64,000 nucleotides of DNA, from contig NC_092576.1 in NCBI RefSeq assembly GCF_037975245.1, forward strand, positions 18,220,611 through 18,284,610. Reading direction: 5' to 3'. A program made the position numbers and the translations under genes. Below are positions 51,080 to 64,000 of the stretch, piece after piece. The DNA is from Apostichopus japonicus. Taxonomy: Eukaryota; Echinodermata; Holothuroidea; Aspidochirotida; Stichopodidae. Each line of letters starts with the position of its first letter. The first letter of the stretch is position 1. The notes beneath the pieces were generated by a model. That model saw only the letters and a program-made list of their open reading frames with translations. It searched no databases and was not told the DNA's origin.

Positions 51080-53625
51080 GTAAGTCACACACTATATGTA
51101 TTGTGTATACATGTACTGTGGTAATACAATAGGCCTATATGACTCATCGTTAGGCAGGGCTGTACCATTGTATTACATGTAGGTCAACTAGTTCGGGGGT
51201 TATTGATAAAGATATATAAACTTGGAAACATTAGAATAATCAAGTTTATTGGGTTGGTGCCATGTTGCAACTGAAATGAAAAGAGTATTTCGTGTTTCAG
51301 TCCACCCCAATGCATAATAATAAAAACCAGTGCTAAAGTATACAGGCTGTTCACCCCCACAGGCCAAATGGACTCTTCCAAATTTGCATATTCATGCCAA
51401 GAAATGGGAATTTTATAGAAAAGGGATGTCCAAACCACTATCAACTCAGCCCCCCCTGTAATGTATAGTAAATTTGTGTCTTGTAGCTTACCTTTTTTGT
51501 ACCTCTTTTATATAAGAAGAATATCACTGTAGAAGAGGAAGACATGCCCATTCTACCACCTCCCCCCGTAGCAGTGGTTGGCACTGCTGGTGAGCAACAA
51601 CCAGCACCTCCCAAAAGACGCCGGGGTCGACCAGTGAAGACCCCGTTACGAGCAGTGCCCCCACCACCACCACAGAGGCCTGCAACTCCGCCACCTGAAC
51701 TAGATGCCACTTCTCGTGCAGAGTTCAAAAGACGCTGCGAAGCTTGGAAGGCAGCCTTTGGGGGCTACAACAAGAAGCTCAGCCACCAAGAGGCCCCGAG
51801 AAGTGGACCTCACTTGTGGAGGACAATGAAGACAGGAGCAACTGCTGCGGGGAATGGCTCTGGGAAGACTTCACAGAAGATGTGGTACGTTTTGAAGACT
51901 GCCTTTTTATGGGAATGTTTTTTTTTTTTTATTCTACAGGGTTACCTTGACTCATCAAGATCCGAGGATCTCACCAAAGATTCGATATGACTGGAAGATA
52001 CATAAATTAATTTACCTTTCTACAGGCTTAGCTCAAATAAAGAAGACTTAGTGAATATTTATCGAATAATTTTCTTATGTTTTATTTCTAGAATTTCACA
52101 GTGAATCACCAAGATGCTGTTATTTCTTTCAGCAGCAATTACCTATATACATCAAAACTTTTTTTGACACATTTTTCTTTTTTCCAACTTACAGCCTTTC
52201 ATCAATGAAAACGTCAACTTTGCGTTTGAGACAGAAGGGTCAAATTCAGAGCTAGATTTTTTGAGTCTGTTTCTCACTAAACCAGTCTTGAAAAATTTCG
52301 TCGACCAGACTAATCGTTATGCCTCCCAAGAGGGGGTCAAGACAGTTGACTGTGGTGGGAAGTATATTCCTGTCACCAGAGAATCTTTCATGGCATACAT
52401 CGGGTTGACTATTGCCATGGGTCTCACAAACAAGAGCAACATCGGTGCATACTGGTCTACTAATCAGATACTACAAACTCCATGGTTTCCTCAAGTAATG
52501 CCTTGTTCTCTGTATCAACAGAGTCAACGTTATTTGCATGTTTCAGATAACAAGATGGAGAAAAGATTGCTGATGGAAGGTTCTGTGACAAGTTGTAAAA
52601 GGTCCGTCCGTTACTTGATTCCTTGTTCCAGCTCTACAGTCCAGGTAGGGAGTTGAGTATCGATGAGATGATGATTGGTACCAAGTGTCGTCTCAGCTTT
52701 CTTCAGTACATAAAGAACAAACCAACGAAGTGGGAGCTGAAGTTGTGGACTTTGTGTGATGCCAAGGTTCAGTACTGTTTGAATTTTGATCTGTACACGG
52801 GCGGCATAGGGGAAAAAGGTTTGACCTTCCGTGTTGTGAATGAGTTGATGCGTCCGTACTTAGGGAGAGGTCATCGACTACACACCGATAACTTTAATAC
52901 GTCCCCTGAGCTATTGGCGCACCTACTCAGTCACAACACATTGGCTGTGGGGACGGTTCGAGAGAATCGTAAACACATGCCAGTGCGAGGGAAGTCTTCA
53001 CAGACTAAGGTCGATGTAGGTCACTCCATATTCCTCAAGAGCCATAAGATGACGGCTTTTAGATGGATGGACAAACGAGATGTGTTTTGTTTGTTGACAG
53101 TGCATGGTAATTCTCTCACCGAGATCACCCGCATAAAGAAAGGTAGTGCAGGTGAACGAGAAGTAGTTCAGAGGCCCACCATAGTTTCTGACTACAATGC
53201 ACACATGGGCGGAGTTGATGTCTTCGATCAATTGCTGTCTTACCATCCAATTGTTCGAAGATATAACGGTGGTGGCACAAGCCCTTCTGGCGAGCAATTG
53301 GCATAGCAATTTTGAATGCATTTGCATTGTGGAAATTGAAAAACACACAGCTGAGCTCACAACATCTACAACAAATGTTTCGATTAGCACTCGCAGAGCA
53401 GATGTGTTCCACACCTTGTGAGAGATGTCCCCCCAAAACAATTCGCTGTTCATTGATTGTCAAAGAAACACTGTCAGCGCCCCACAAAATTTGAAACCCG
53501 CAAACAGTGTAGTTTGTGTAAGGACCCCCATAAAAAAAACAGGCTGTCTTACATGTGGAGAAGACATAAGACTTCATTTGACTGAGCCATTGTGCTTTTA
53601 TAGGCACCATCATCAATATGATTAG
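50874..53625 (+). pseudogene. piggyBac transposase-derived gene (PGBD-like), broken
   Basis: The parts are in the right order. MDTCYNAEETLAILF and QPFEDEDI start the N-terminus (50874-51079). A Pro-rich linker and KWTSLVEDNEDRS follow (to 51884), then PFINENVNF onward from 52195. The catalytic regions LSIDEMMIG, HTDNFNTSPELL and MGGVDVFDQL are present (about 52654, 52880 and 53210), and a C-terminal Cys/His segment ends in LTCGEDIRLH. Reading-frame breaks lie in an 8-T run near 50910, near 51805, near 52560, at a TAA near 52598, near 53262 and in an 8-A run near 53535. All visible catalytic Asp are kept, but the gene cannot be translated as is. Some breaks lie in homopolymers and could be sequence errors. 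Confidence 0.85.
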
Positions 53626-55886
53626 AATGTACGCTTTCCCCCTAGTAATTTCTCCACAAGACCGTTAGAATCATGTTTCAAATTTTTACAACTCAGAATT
53701 GCTATGCCAATCGCTTAATACATTATGTCAAATTTCCAAAGTTACCTAAAGAAAATTCTAATTCAAAATTAGTTTTTCACCTCGACTCGATGAGAGAAAT
53801 ATTGTGTTGCTGTTTATTTTCACTCACATTTCTTTGTTTGTTTGTCTATAGGTTCTTATGCTGGTAATACAGAACCTGTGTTATAGTTTGAAATTTGAAC
53901 AACCTTCACATTCTTCTTTTGTCAGTACCCTTTCATACTTCACACTTATGGGAAATCAATGATTAAAGCTCCAGAAGAGACAGAATCCCTATCTACAACT
54001 GTCTGGGAAAGTCATACATCTGGACCAATCTGTTGAAAAATATCCACCTAAATTCCCTGTTTCTTACAAAAAGAGTTATTTACTTGAGCATGACCTGTTT
54101 TTACACTGTCACAAATCATTACTAACCCACTGCAAATCATCAATTTGAACTGCATGTCATTAAGAAATTTAAGTCAAATACTGAGATGTCCGCTGCCTTG
54201 AAACAAAATATAATCAAACACTAAACAATCTTTGTAATTTGATGAATGTAAATTAAATTGGTAGCAATATTTTTAGAACTGCCTACCTGGAGTAGAGATA
54301 GAATTGCGTTTCAATCGATGTCTGCAGAAAGTTAATGTTAATGCCCAGAGAGCTGAAGATGTCACTACTGTTACAATGAAACTATATGAGTGTATTACAT
54401 TCTGGGTTATATCATTTTTCTTGAAGTATGTGATGAAGCTAGGATGGTAAAAAAATAAAGCGGGATGATCTATACACAGCTAAAGGAGGGGTATTTTTCA
54501 ACAACTCTGAATTAAGTGTAAGAAAATTGTTTGCTGCGACCAAATATATACGGCTTGTGTAATCTTATCTTAAACATTTAAACGTCAGCATTGTATTTTT
54601 CAATGATTACCATGGCAACTAGAACTAGTTACTCGTCAAACCTTATTCCATTTTACCTTAGGATAATTAGCATGTTCCTAAGAAACAATAAATGGTTTTT
54701 CAAATATTTTCTTGAAAAAATAAGGCCCTTTGGCCATTTTGTCTGGCTTATACTGACTACATGGAAGCCATATTGATAGTTGACATAGCAAATGTTCAAG
54801 GGTCACACGTCCACACCACCCTAGATCACAGTATACACACCCCCAAAGACAAATAGTCAGCAGAGAAAAAAAAAATTATATCAGAGATTTGGGGGTTAGG
54901 GTCAAATTTGGACTTTGCCTGCCAAACTAATTCGTTTGAATACCGATATTGTCTATCGATTAAAGTTATTAGAAGTTTAAATAGGGTTGTCTATCCCAAA
55001 ACGTCAACAAGGACTACATTGTAAATACTTTGTGAGAAAATAAAGTAGATTTTTTGTAATATTTTGTGCTTCATTTGTTGTAATATATGCGTCATTTCCA
55101 CGTGTAGTACACATGAATCATAACCGGTACCTGATTTTTGTAGTCTTCTTCAGTAAGAAACTTGTCGTCTGGTGATGTCTGCAGAAGTTGAAGTAGAATT
55201 ATTGCCTTTATAATTCAGTTATATTTAAGGAAGGATATCGGAATCTTAATAAATACAGTTGAACCACACGTTTGAATTAATTATAAGAAACCTTCAGAAT
55301 GTGTTATTTTCAAGAGAGCAATTGTTTCAATCAAATAATGTTGTTGCAGTAGTCCACAGTCTCTCAATTAAAGACATTACATCATTTCCCAACTTCTAAA
55401 AGTAATAAAAAACGGTTCTTGTCACGTGTATAGTAAAGCGCACTTCAAGTTTATCCTAAAATCTTGTAGAAAATTACATAATGTTTAACCATGTTTACCC
55501 TTTAAAAAATTTAAAAATTTAAATTTTTTTTTTTTTTTTTAAAAATTGGGAGGTAATTTGAGAACGACCTCTTCTCTTACAGTACGTTTTCAACTTCATT
55601 CCTCCCCAATACATCAAATAACTGGGAATAGTATGGGGCATAACCGTAACGGAAGTACTTTTGAAATAAGTGTCACTAAAGTTTGAGCACATTAAAAGTT
55701 GAAGTCGATTTCCTTTAAATGATGGCGTATCTGTTGCGTCTCTGCCTTGAAAGAGTTTCACAAAACAGTATTCTGTTATCACATATTTGTATTGTTCTGA
55801 AGTAGGATCTTGTTGTCAGGTGATTTCTGTCTTGCTCGAAGTGTCATAAAAACCTGTAATGCTGCTTAGAATTAAATGATTTTGAA

Positions 55887-55889
<3 letters not shown>
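53626..55889. other. Gene-poor stretch
   Basis: Holds the repeat at 54740-54905 that is inverse to 42880-43020 and an A/T-only run at 55504-55547. A minus-strand open frame at 55519-55782 has no recognised motif. Confidence 0.45.
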
Positions 55890-55952
<63 letters not shown>

Positions 55953-55953
55953 A

Positions 55954-56049
<96 letters not shown>

Positions 56050-56058
56050 TTGGGTCTA

Positions 56059-56152
<94 letters not shown>
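55890..56152. repeat. Three (AT)n blocks separated by a repeated spacer
   Basis: AT tracts at 55890-55950, 55957-56047 and 56061-56152. The spacers CTAATGT and CGTTGGGTCTAATGT, and the final CGTTGGGTC, show that a unit of spacer plus (AT)n was duplicated. Confidence 0.96.
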
Positions 56153-56154
<2 letters not shown>

Positions 56155-59100
56155 TTGGGTCATTTCAGTATTTTAAAAAAGCCCAGTCAATCTTTCCTTA
56201 TTTACCATGCGCAATTTGCATATTTGTCGAAAAATGTCAATGCCGGTACCACACTCACAAAAGCTATGGCATGATATTTCAAAGTAACTGTCCAAATTGT
56301 TTTTTTTTCTATTTCTCTAATTTATTTGATGACCATATCAAGACATGGGATCTCAAACTAAAGGAAGTTGGGTTATTTCTCATACGCTGCGCGCCAACCC
56401 AAGGTGGCGCTCCACTCAGATAGAAACAAGACGCCCTCCCAGGAAATGGTCATGACCCCCAGAACCCCCCCCCACCGAAAAAAAAATTATACTGTACCAC
56501 AGGCTTATCTGATATCAAAGTGAAAGCGGCTTTCCACAAGAATAACGAAAGAATATGTTAACCCATAGTTTACGCATAATTTTCAGAGTCGATTCTAATA
56601 ATTCTTGCAATTTCCTATTAATAACATATGGAAAGTCACCCCTGTTATGACTACTGTAGATGTCTTCTTGGCCTATGCGCTATGTCACGTCAAGTTTTTC
56701 ACTTACTACAGCCTACTGCCGGTCCGAGGTCGAAGGGTTGTTCATGTGTGGTCATCACGGAGATTCGAGACCATTCGCACCAATGAATGATAAATTTTTC
56801 GCACATGTAATTTGTTTTGATATCCAAAATCCCAGTGGGAGGCGACTGGGAGGACACGCTTTTATGGCCGGATGTCGCCTCCCCCACCACACACCCCCAT
56901 GGCTACGCCTATGGGTACATTGTGCCCAAGCACATATCTTCAAAGTACTGTCTCCAACTTTCAATTGTTTCAAGCTATTATGTGACCAAAAAGAAGTATT
57001 CAAGATGAAGTTGCAAATCTGAAAGGACCAGTATTTTTTCGAGGAACCCTGTCGATCACACCTTTGAAGTAGGATAGGATTACACATATTTTATAAATTC
57101 TTCATCGATCGGCTTAAAGTATTAGCTTTTTTTCGTTGTATATCAATCTCTAGATAATACATCCCTGGTTCTACAAGGCTTTTTATCAAATTTGCTGAAA
57201 CTCTACAGAACAGCCTTGCAAGATTAAAAGAAATTATAGCTACTTACATAGTTTGCATGATGCAAATTCATCCAGTTCCAATAATGGTCGAGAACTTGCT
57301 AGAACATGCAATAGGTATATGCAATATTACACTTTTGGCAATGAGGTGCCACATTAATCTCATATCAGACAACAGGGAGATGGGTTAAATAAATCTCCAA
57401 AAACTGTACACCTATGTTGCGCTAACCTTCAGTTGGTTATCATCCTACCCCTATTATTTAGGGAGATCCTAGAACGTTTGATGTTAGCGCAGGTCAAAGT
57501 TTGCAACCCTTATGAAGAAGAACAGAAGTATAGCATTGTTTAATTTTATATATTCCCCATGGTGCTTGCGCAAACCATACTGCCATTTACAAATTAAAAT
57601 TTATTTTTGGTCCCATACATAGAAAAAGTGTGAGCGAAAGTTTAGTATCATGAATGAAATTCATACTTCAACCAAAGCTAGTCATGTTTGTTAACAATAG
57701 CGATAACTGGAATTTTGCATCAAAGGAAATCCCTATTTCTCACCAAGCAGGTCATAACAGTAAGCTGTCTGAATTAGCATCTTCAGATCAAATATGGGTT
57801 TGCTGAGTTAAGGAGCAATATGTTCGAAGTATAAGGACCAACCAATGAACACAATTTTAACATAAGAGGCAGAGATAAGACATAACAGAAATCATCATGT
57901 CTTCTTTCTATTTATAACCGATTAATGCAAGTATTTTCATAAAAAAAAAAAATTTCATGAAATTTCATGTAACTTTCAAAAACATATAAACAAAGCAACC
58001 TCTGCAACGTCATATCCTTAACATTCATGCTATCAGCTAGAAAATGTATCATAAGACACATGTTCTAAGCATTGATGTGAATACCACTGGATATCACTGG
58101 CATAATATGTGCTAATCAAATGGATAAAGAGCTTGGTCAAATCATGAGTAAGGCTCTGCCCCGTATATTGCACATGTACAAAAAGGGTTACAACTGTACA
58201 TGCAATACTTTTTTGATGAAGAGTGGGGGGGGGGAGATGTGGTAACATATTGAACAGACCACATCTTTAAATTTGTAATTTATTTTGAACAAATGCAATT
58301 GCTAGAAATGAAAGCACTTGGAGATTTCTTAGACTGATAGGTAGTTGTTGCCCTTGCATTGCTTTAAAGTATGCATCACGGTAAATATTGTTGAGGAGTG
58401 GAGTTCTGCAAATCTCTTGACTGTTATTTAATACATTTTTCTTTTGCTGCTTGTTAAAAAGCTCCTAACATGAATATGTGTTTTCACGACACTGTATCTG
58501 AGGTTCCTTATATCACGGGTGTCTTCTACATACGGCCAAACTCAAAACTATTGTTAAACTTGTTCACCTACAATGGTCTTAATACAGAAGGTAGATCAAT
58601 ATCATATCTCTTTTGTATTTTTATAACGGTACTGAATTTGGACTATATTTATCGAATAATATAGCAATGTTTTGGGTAAAAGCAATTAAAGCATCCATTT
58701 GAACTTCATGTTTTCCTTGCATTGTTTGCTAGAGACACGAAAAGCAAAATACGGTACAATTTTGTTTATATTATTTTCAACTAGTTATCCCCCTACCCAC
58801 TTTTTAGACTTTTGCAAGCTTGTAAACCAGTTACAGCACTCATGCAACTTGATATGACAAAGGTTCATATGCCAGAACATGAAACTAGCAATTTGGAGTG
58901 AATTTGATAAAATAATGATGAATTTAATACACTGCAATATTGTATGGGGCTCAAAAGAGCTTAACGTCTTTTGCGGTACATTACTTGTTCTGGTTAATAT
59001 ATTAATTGCCCTAGGATTCAGCTTTTAAGCAGCTACTAGTCAGGTAGTATGAACGAGTACAAGCCTATCTTTTAAGGTTTTCAGACCTTTACCTATATTG

Positions 59101-60983
59101 ACCTCAAATAACCTTTGACTTGGCTAAAAGCATTAGCGTGAACTCATTACATGATACAACTGCATACAAATTTATAATCATCATTCCAATAATGAATAAT
59201 CATGTTAACATGGCTTTCAGTTTCAAATATCTAGTTACCATACGTGGGCTTCTGCTATACTGAACAAATATATAGTATGGTACTAAATGTCAGAAACCTA
59301 TATACACTACATATGACTAACAAGTTTTCCTTGTTGAGTTAGATGCTCTTTATTACTCTACTGACCTTGAGTAGCCTTTGACCCTCAATGAAACTAACAC
59401 CTTCTGAAAATTCCAGTATAAATATAAAATTTATTAAATGATTCATAAATACTTTAACAGGAAGAGCAACTATTATAAACACTTTTGTTCATATAGACCT
59501 CAGGGTAAACAATTTAGAAAACAGGAACATTTCGTATAATAAATATTAGCTAACATTTCTACCTTCTACTCTACAATTTTGAGAGAACAATAAGCAAAAT
59601 TGATGTTGGCAAATGTAACATGGCAACAATAACAATAACTTACAAATTATGATGACATCAGAAAAAGTAGCAACCATGGCAATGATGATGATTTGAAAAT
59701 ATGAATGAGCAATCCTCAATGTAACTAGAATATCACTTTTACTAGAGCAGGGTTCCCTGTTTTTGCCTCTCCCTGCATGGTTTGAAAATTGAGCGCCTGG
59801 TTTGTACATTTATGAATCAGGAAGAGCTTGCTGCAACCTATTTGGTCAGATATTATGGCATGAGGTAAATTTCCTCCTGGGTGCATAATTATAATAACAA
59901 TTCAAGAATTTTTACCAAAGATGATCATATTTGAAAATCTGGAGTTGGCTCGGACTTGAAAGGTCTTGGATTTGGCTTAGACCAAGTGGAATCGGACTTG
60001 GCTCAAACTCTGCCTAATTGGACTCGTCTGCAGCTCTGCAATAAGTATAAAAACGATAATGGATTGTTCATATTTTATGATATGATGTTGTGAAGGTAGA
60101 GACTTAAAGAGTTTCCAAAATGTAATGGATTGCATTAAACTCTTCGTATACTCAAATACAGTACTAGCAACATTACAACTGGAATAATGGATTACCAATA
60201 CGTGGCAGTGAAGTAAAGGAGTTTAATAAAGAGCATCCCTCAATGTAATGACTAGGATGAAACTCTTAGTTTCACTAACAAAAGGATACCAAATGCAGTA
60301 TTAACAAGGGACTGCCTATTGGATTGAGGGTCCACTAGACTCAAGGTTTGCTAGACCCAGCATCCCCTTTGTGGGTAGCATTATTGAGCGTCTAGTTAGC
60401 ATTTATTGGATAACTGAAGTATTGAAGGACCTTTAGTCCCCTCCCAGTAGGATTACAACTGGAAATAATGGATTGGTGAAACAACATATTATTTGATAGA
60501 GTGAAGTAAGGGAGTTACATGAATACAAGTAAATGCAAAGAGTAGGATTAAACTCTTTGTATCACCAACGAAAATTGTTCTCCAATACAGCAACAAAAGA
60601 ATTTCTTAATTTGGATTGTTAATAATGATGCTGTGAAGGAAGAAAATTCATTAAAGAGGTTATGGAATGGAAAAACTAATTCTTTATCATCGTATTTTGT
60701 ACACTCGTAGCTCTCTAATGATACCCACTTTGTGTCAAACGAAGCTTGTATACTAGAGAAATAAACGATCAAAAATTCGAGGGTGATAAAAACTTTCTAA
60801 ATATTGTTGTATTTACGGTAATCCGGCGTGACGTCAGTCGAGGAACTCAGCTCGCTTCCGAGACGCTATGTTTACATTCTATCCGAGAACACACAACATT
60901 ACACTGATGCAGTGCTCCGTAGTAATTGAGATTTGGTGTTTGGAATTTTGTTTTTACGTAAATTAATCTCGTAATTGTTAAAT
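56153..60983. other. Gene-poor stretch
   Basis: No coding motif recognised. Contains the degenerate repeat at 60085-60720. The block at about 59935-60035 (TTGGCTCGGACTTGAAAGG and variants) has internal GGACTTGGCT repeats. Confidence 0.45.
60085..60720. repeat. Degenerate tandem repeat (GTGAAGTAAAGGAGTT units)
   Basis: Related units begin near 60090, 60208, 60500 and 60638. They carry GTGAAG..A..GAGTT, AGGATTAAACTCTT-type words and ATTACAACTGGAAATAATGGATT. Confidence 0.6.
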
Positions 60984-61082
60984 ATGCCGAACCGATATGT
61001 AGTATCAGGTTGCTCCACCACAAGTGAAGACGGATTTCTACTGCAAGCTTTTCCAAACGATGACAAAAATCGAAGAATTTGA
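60984..61082 (+). pseudogene. THAP finger start, truncated
   Basis: Reads MPNRYVVSGCSTTSEDG, LQAFPND and NRRI then TGA where THAP domains have the conserved Trp. After the stop the frame continues TRLVQNTTHTQRNEC. The first ligand Cys, expected at residue 5, is Tyr. One-base changes (TGT to TAT, TGG to TGA) would explain both losses. It appears to be a dead or promoter-proximal copy. Confidence 0.55.
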
Positions 61083-62820
61083 ACACGACTCGTTCAAAAC
61101 ACTACACATACACAACGTAATGAGTGCCTGTAGACCTATATGTTGCCAAATTACTTGTTATGAACATAGCCTAGGCCTCCTCGATGCAGCAAATGACGAT
61201 TTGTTTTGGGGTACCTAATATTTTGCACAAAACTAAAAGCCAGTTGGGTTTAGAACAATCACTACTAGATCTGCAAAGGTTTTTTGTGCAGGTAAAACTG
61301 GCGTTGTGTTGTGATGTTGCGTAACAGTTGGATGCTACAATTACACGGGCTAGCCTATTATAAAACAACTATTAGTTAGGTCTAGACCCATTTTACCACT
61401 ACTAGTACTATATGGTTGCACTTGCACTGTACATAATGTCACATTTTCCTTGCACTGTAAGACACAACATTCTAGAAGCTTCGCTACGAAGTTAAGTAGC
61501 AGGATCATCGACATTCGAGATAATTTAAATCATATGAAGGTCTTAATAACGGTGGTTTCAACCAACCAGTTTCGGTTCAGGGTCGTCCAACCGTTCTGCT
61601 CGAGGACTTTGATCGGCAACGACCTGTCTCGGTTATTGGGATCGTTTTACAATTCTTCTGCAAGGGGCTTAATTGATAAAGGAAAACACCGATAATATCT
61701 TCATCACCCTCGAAAACTATTTCCTCCTGTTCTTCCTCAAGATTTCCTGGGAATCGGAGGACTCGGGAGAAGACATTTTCAATTGATGAGAAGAGTGTTG
61801 TGGTTACATGTATAGTAAACTGTATAGCGCCGTATAGGTAAACAGTGGGTAGTCGGAATTTGGCTGAAATGGTTCCTTTGATGACGTCAGATGAACTGCG
61901 GTGGACAGCTTTGCTTTTTATACGAGTGGCAGCTCGAGAGGTCTCTAGGGAATATTTTGACAGCGAATTTATGACGTTTGATGCCGTATGTATGGAAAGT
62001 TGTGCATGGGTGGTGCTGTAGTAATGTAGATAAACCATTCTAAGACCTGAACAGTTTCCACTTTATAACCTATTTAACAAATTTTAATGTTTACGCAAGT
62101 CATATACCTGTCCAGACACTAAAAAAAAATTAAAACTCATAGAATGCACTGTACTTGTCCAATTTTAATCGAAAGCCTTACCTTTCATTAAAAAATTTGA
62201 TCTTCAGTAAAAATATTCCTCTGTCTGCAAATTTTATTGATGACAGTACTTCCTTCTCTTGTGGAGAAATTCCATCAGCTAATGTTAACCTTCAACAAAC
62301 CAAAAAAAAGTATTTCAAAATGTCACTGAAGTACATTCCATGTGAATATTTTTTGAAAAGCCTTACATTTCGATATTGACATAGTTGCAAGTGTCTTGCA
62401 AACGGTACAAATAAACACATCATAATCAAGGTTAAAATGTAATGGTGTGTTAACACCTCAAGACTTTGCTTCACAATCGTACATTTGGTTTTCAAAGACT
62501 ACACATAAAGTCATTTCAATATTGATAACATTCTATGATGGTGGAAGTAGCAAAGTAAAACAAGCGGTTTGGCAGTGGACTTGGTGGGGATTGAAAGTCT
62601 TCTTACATTAATTTGGTAGCCGTTGCCCTAGATCGTTTACATATTGGAAATAAACAGCAACTTTTCATCATGTTTGTTCGTGTTGAAACTTAAAACAGTA
62701 AATTCATTTCATGTAAAGCGTGTGGTGATCAGACTTAAAGGATATTCCAGTGAAGACTTTAGAAAACTAAACCCACGTCCTACGAATTTAAAATATATCT
62801 CACAGTCCATACTTACTGAA
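61083..62820. other. Stretch without recognised gene
   Basis: A 153-codon minus-strand open frame (61577-62038) shows no known motif. Nothing else was recognised. Confidence 0.4.
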
Positions 62821-64000
62821 TATTAAAGACAACTGGGGATTTTTGCAATATATGCTTGTGGGAGCTCCTTATTTCCATATAAGCCATTTCTCGCTGCATG
62901 GTGATCATGAACCAGCAGCTCAAAGCTATTATGATATCCTGTGAGTTATTGCAATAAAGTAGATCATATTTGATGTGGTGTTCTCATTCTGCATTCTCCA
63001 AATTGTGCCAAAGTTCAGCCATCTTTTCTGACAAGAGAATGGACATAAATAAGTCCAAATAATTGTTTCATAAATTGCAAGTGGAAGTCTCGACAGTGCA
63101 GTTCCCTATATAATGTCAATATTTAGGGTACATGTTGTCCAATATTCATGTCAGCTTAGTTCATTTAGCTATCACTTTCATGGAAACCGCATATGCAACA
63201 ATTGAGAAAACTGCCACACACAAGTTTGAATATTGATCTATCATTTGGTATGTAAGTTGTATCCAGGAATTAAGCATGCAATCACTTCAAAAAATTGACT
63301 GGGTATTCATGCCTGGTTCAATGCCTCATCCCGCATGCAGTTCATTTACTTAACAATAACATGCACCCTATACTATGTTTACAAACATTATACCTTCAGG
63401 ACTACTGTTGTACACAGACTTAAGCAGAATTACTGAGTTCATTTTAAATGTTTGGTTTTAATTATGTTAAAACTTCGCACCCTTGATGGCATATGTGTGC
63501 GTGTGCGTTGGTGGGAGTACTGTGTTTGTGATCCTAGCTTGTAAACACATTTTCGCATGACAGTAAGCTTTATTGGACAGATCACATAGTTGGTTTTTAA
63601 ATAGATGCATCACAGGTACAGAAGCCTATTGTTTTTGGTGAAGGTGAAAGGTGATTTAGTTAAAAGTGGTCAAATTAAGATAAAATAAGTTGTTCGTGTA
63701 TGCAGCCTACACATACACAGTAGCTTATATGTCAGATTGACAAATTCATAGAATAGAACTTATTACATAATGGAAACCATGTGCAGTGCATTTTGAATAA
63801 TGGTTATCTATTTATACACCCAACTAGCTAGTATTGCATCATAGAAACATGCTACACATGTATGCATTTAAGTATTTTGTCACACAGTACAGTGCTTATA
63901 TCATAAAATGCAGTTGTTATTGTTCCATAACAACTCTGATCATACTAGCCTTTTTGTGCAGGGAGTTGTTATGGAACAACTTCCTGGTTTGTGCTATGGA
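62821..64000. repeat. Long direct repeat, right copy
   Basis: Collinear with 1-1520 and continuing past the window end. Several deletions relative to the left copy, the largest about 250 bases near 63670. Both copies start with TATTAAAGACA. Confidence 0.9.

Noticed and set aside
55519-55782. Minus-strand open frame ending in poly-Lys
   Set aside because: The Lys run comes from an A-rich tract. It could be a retroposed cDNA end, but no family was recognised.
56660-57022. 120-codon open frame
   Set aside because: Frames on both strands overlap and no motif or splice context was found.
61577-62038. 153-codon minus-strand open frame
   Set aside because: No recognisable motif, no supporting splice or promoter signal, and composition typical of chance ORFs.

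Overview
This window reads as nuclear DNA of a marine invertebrate, most likely a deuterostome such as an echinoderm. The reasons are intron-rich genes with GT-AG splice sites, heavy (AT)n and (ATCT)n microsatellite load, tRNA-derived SINEs, Penelope-like and Ty3/gypsy retroelements, a piggyBac remnant, THAP fingers and a P2X7-type C-terminal domain. The taxon is inference. Nothing bacterial is present. All gene models were assembled by eye from reading frames and splice-site phases; no alignment or search was run.

Region 1 (about 4.8-32.5 kb, + strand) holds one large gene. Ten or eleven small exons encode a NEK-like Ser/Thr protein kinase domain with glycine loop, VAIK lysine, HRD, DFG and SPE motifs all intact. 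The gene continues into a long low-complexity tail. The tail is the most unusual part of the window: nine copies of a 69-nt, phase 0-0 mini-exon, each encoding a 23-residue Ser/Tyr/Gly-rich peptide. Each copy has a near-identical weak acceptor, a GT donor, and in most copies a pure (AT)n tract about 20-30 bases after the donor. Eight of nine are open. Three related copies of the kinase subdomain-XI exon, two Gly/Tyr/Pro-type tail exons and a 15-codon terminal exon share this array. The main chain of exons is phase-compatible from start to stop. This looks like a tandem cassette-exon system diversifying a kinase tail.

Introns of this gene carry two Penelope-like GIY-YIG fragments, each near a hammerhead-like motif, a decayed LINE, three SINE copies, a tRNA-like unit followed by another hammerhead-like motif, a long hairpin between two microsatellites, and a 670-bp (ATCT)n array.

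Region 2 (32.5-42.7 kb) is mostly retrotransposon. A complete but disabled Ty3/gypsy element (37511-42709, 272-bp LTRs, gag-protease-RT-RNaseH-integrase) lies directly against a 1599-bp inverted copy of its own pol gene (35912-37510).

Region 3 (42.7-64.0 kb) has an orphan P2X7-C-like domain (44823-45209, +), a THAP exon (49343-49572, -), a degenerate repeat-associated ORF (about 49860-50165, -), a frameshifted piggyBac transposase (50874-53625, +), (AT)n blocks near 56 kb, a second broken THAP finger (60984, +), and long gene-poor stretches. The last 1180 bases (62821-64000) are a diverged direct repeat of the first 1520.
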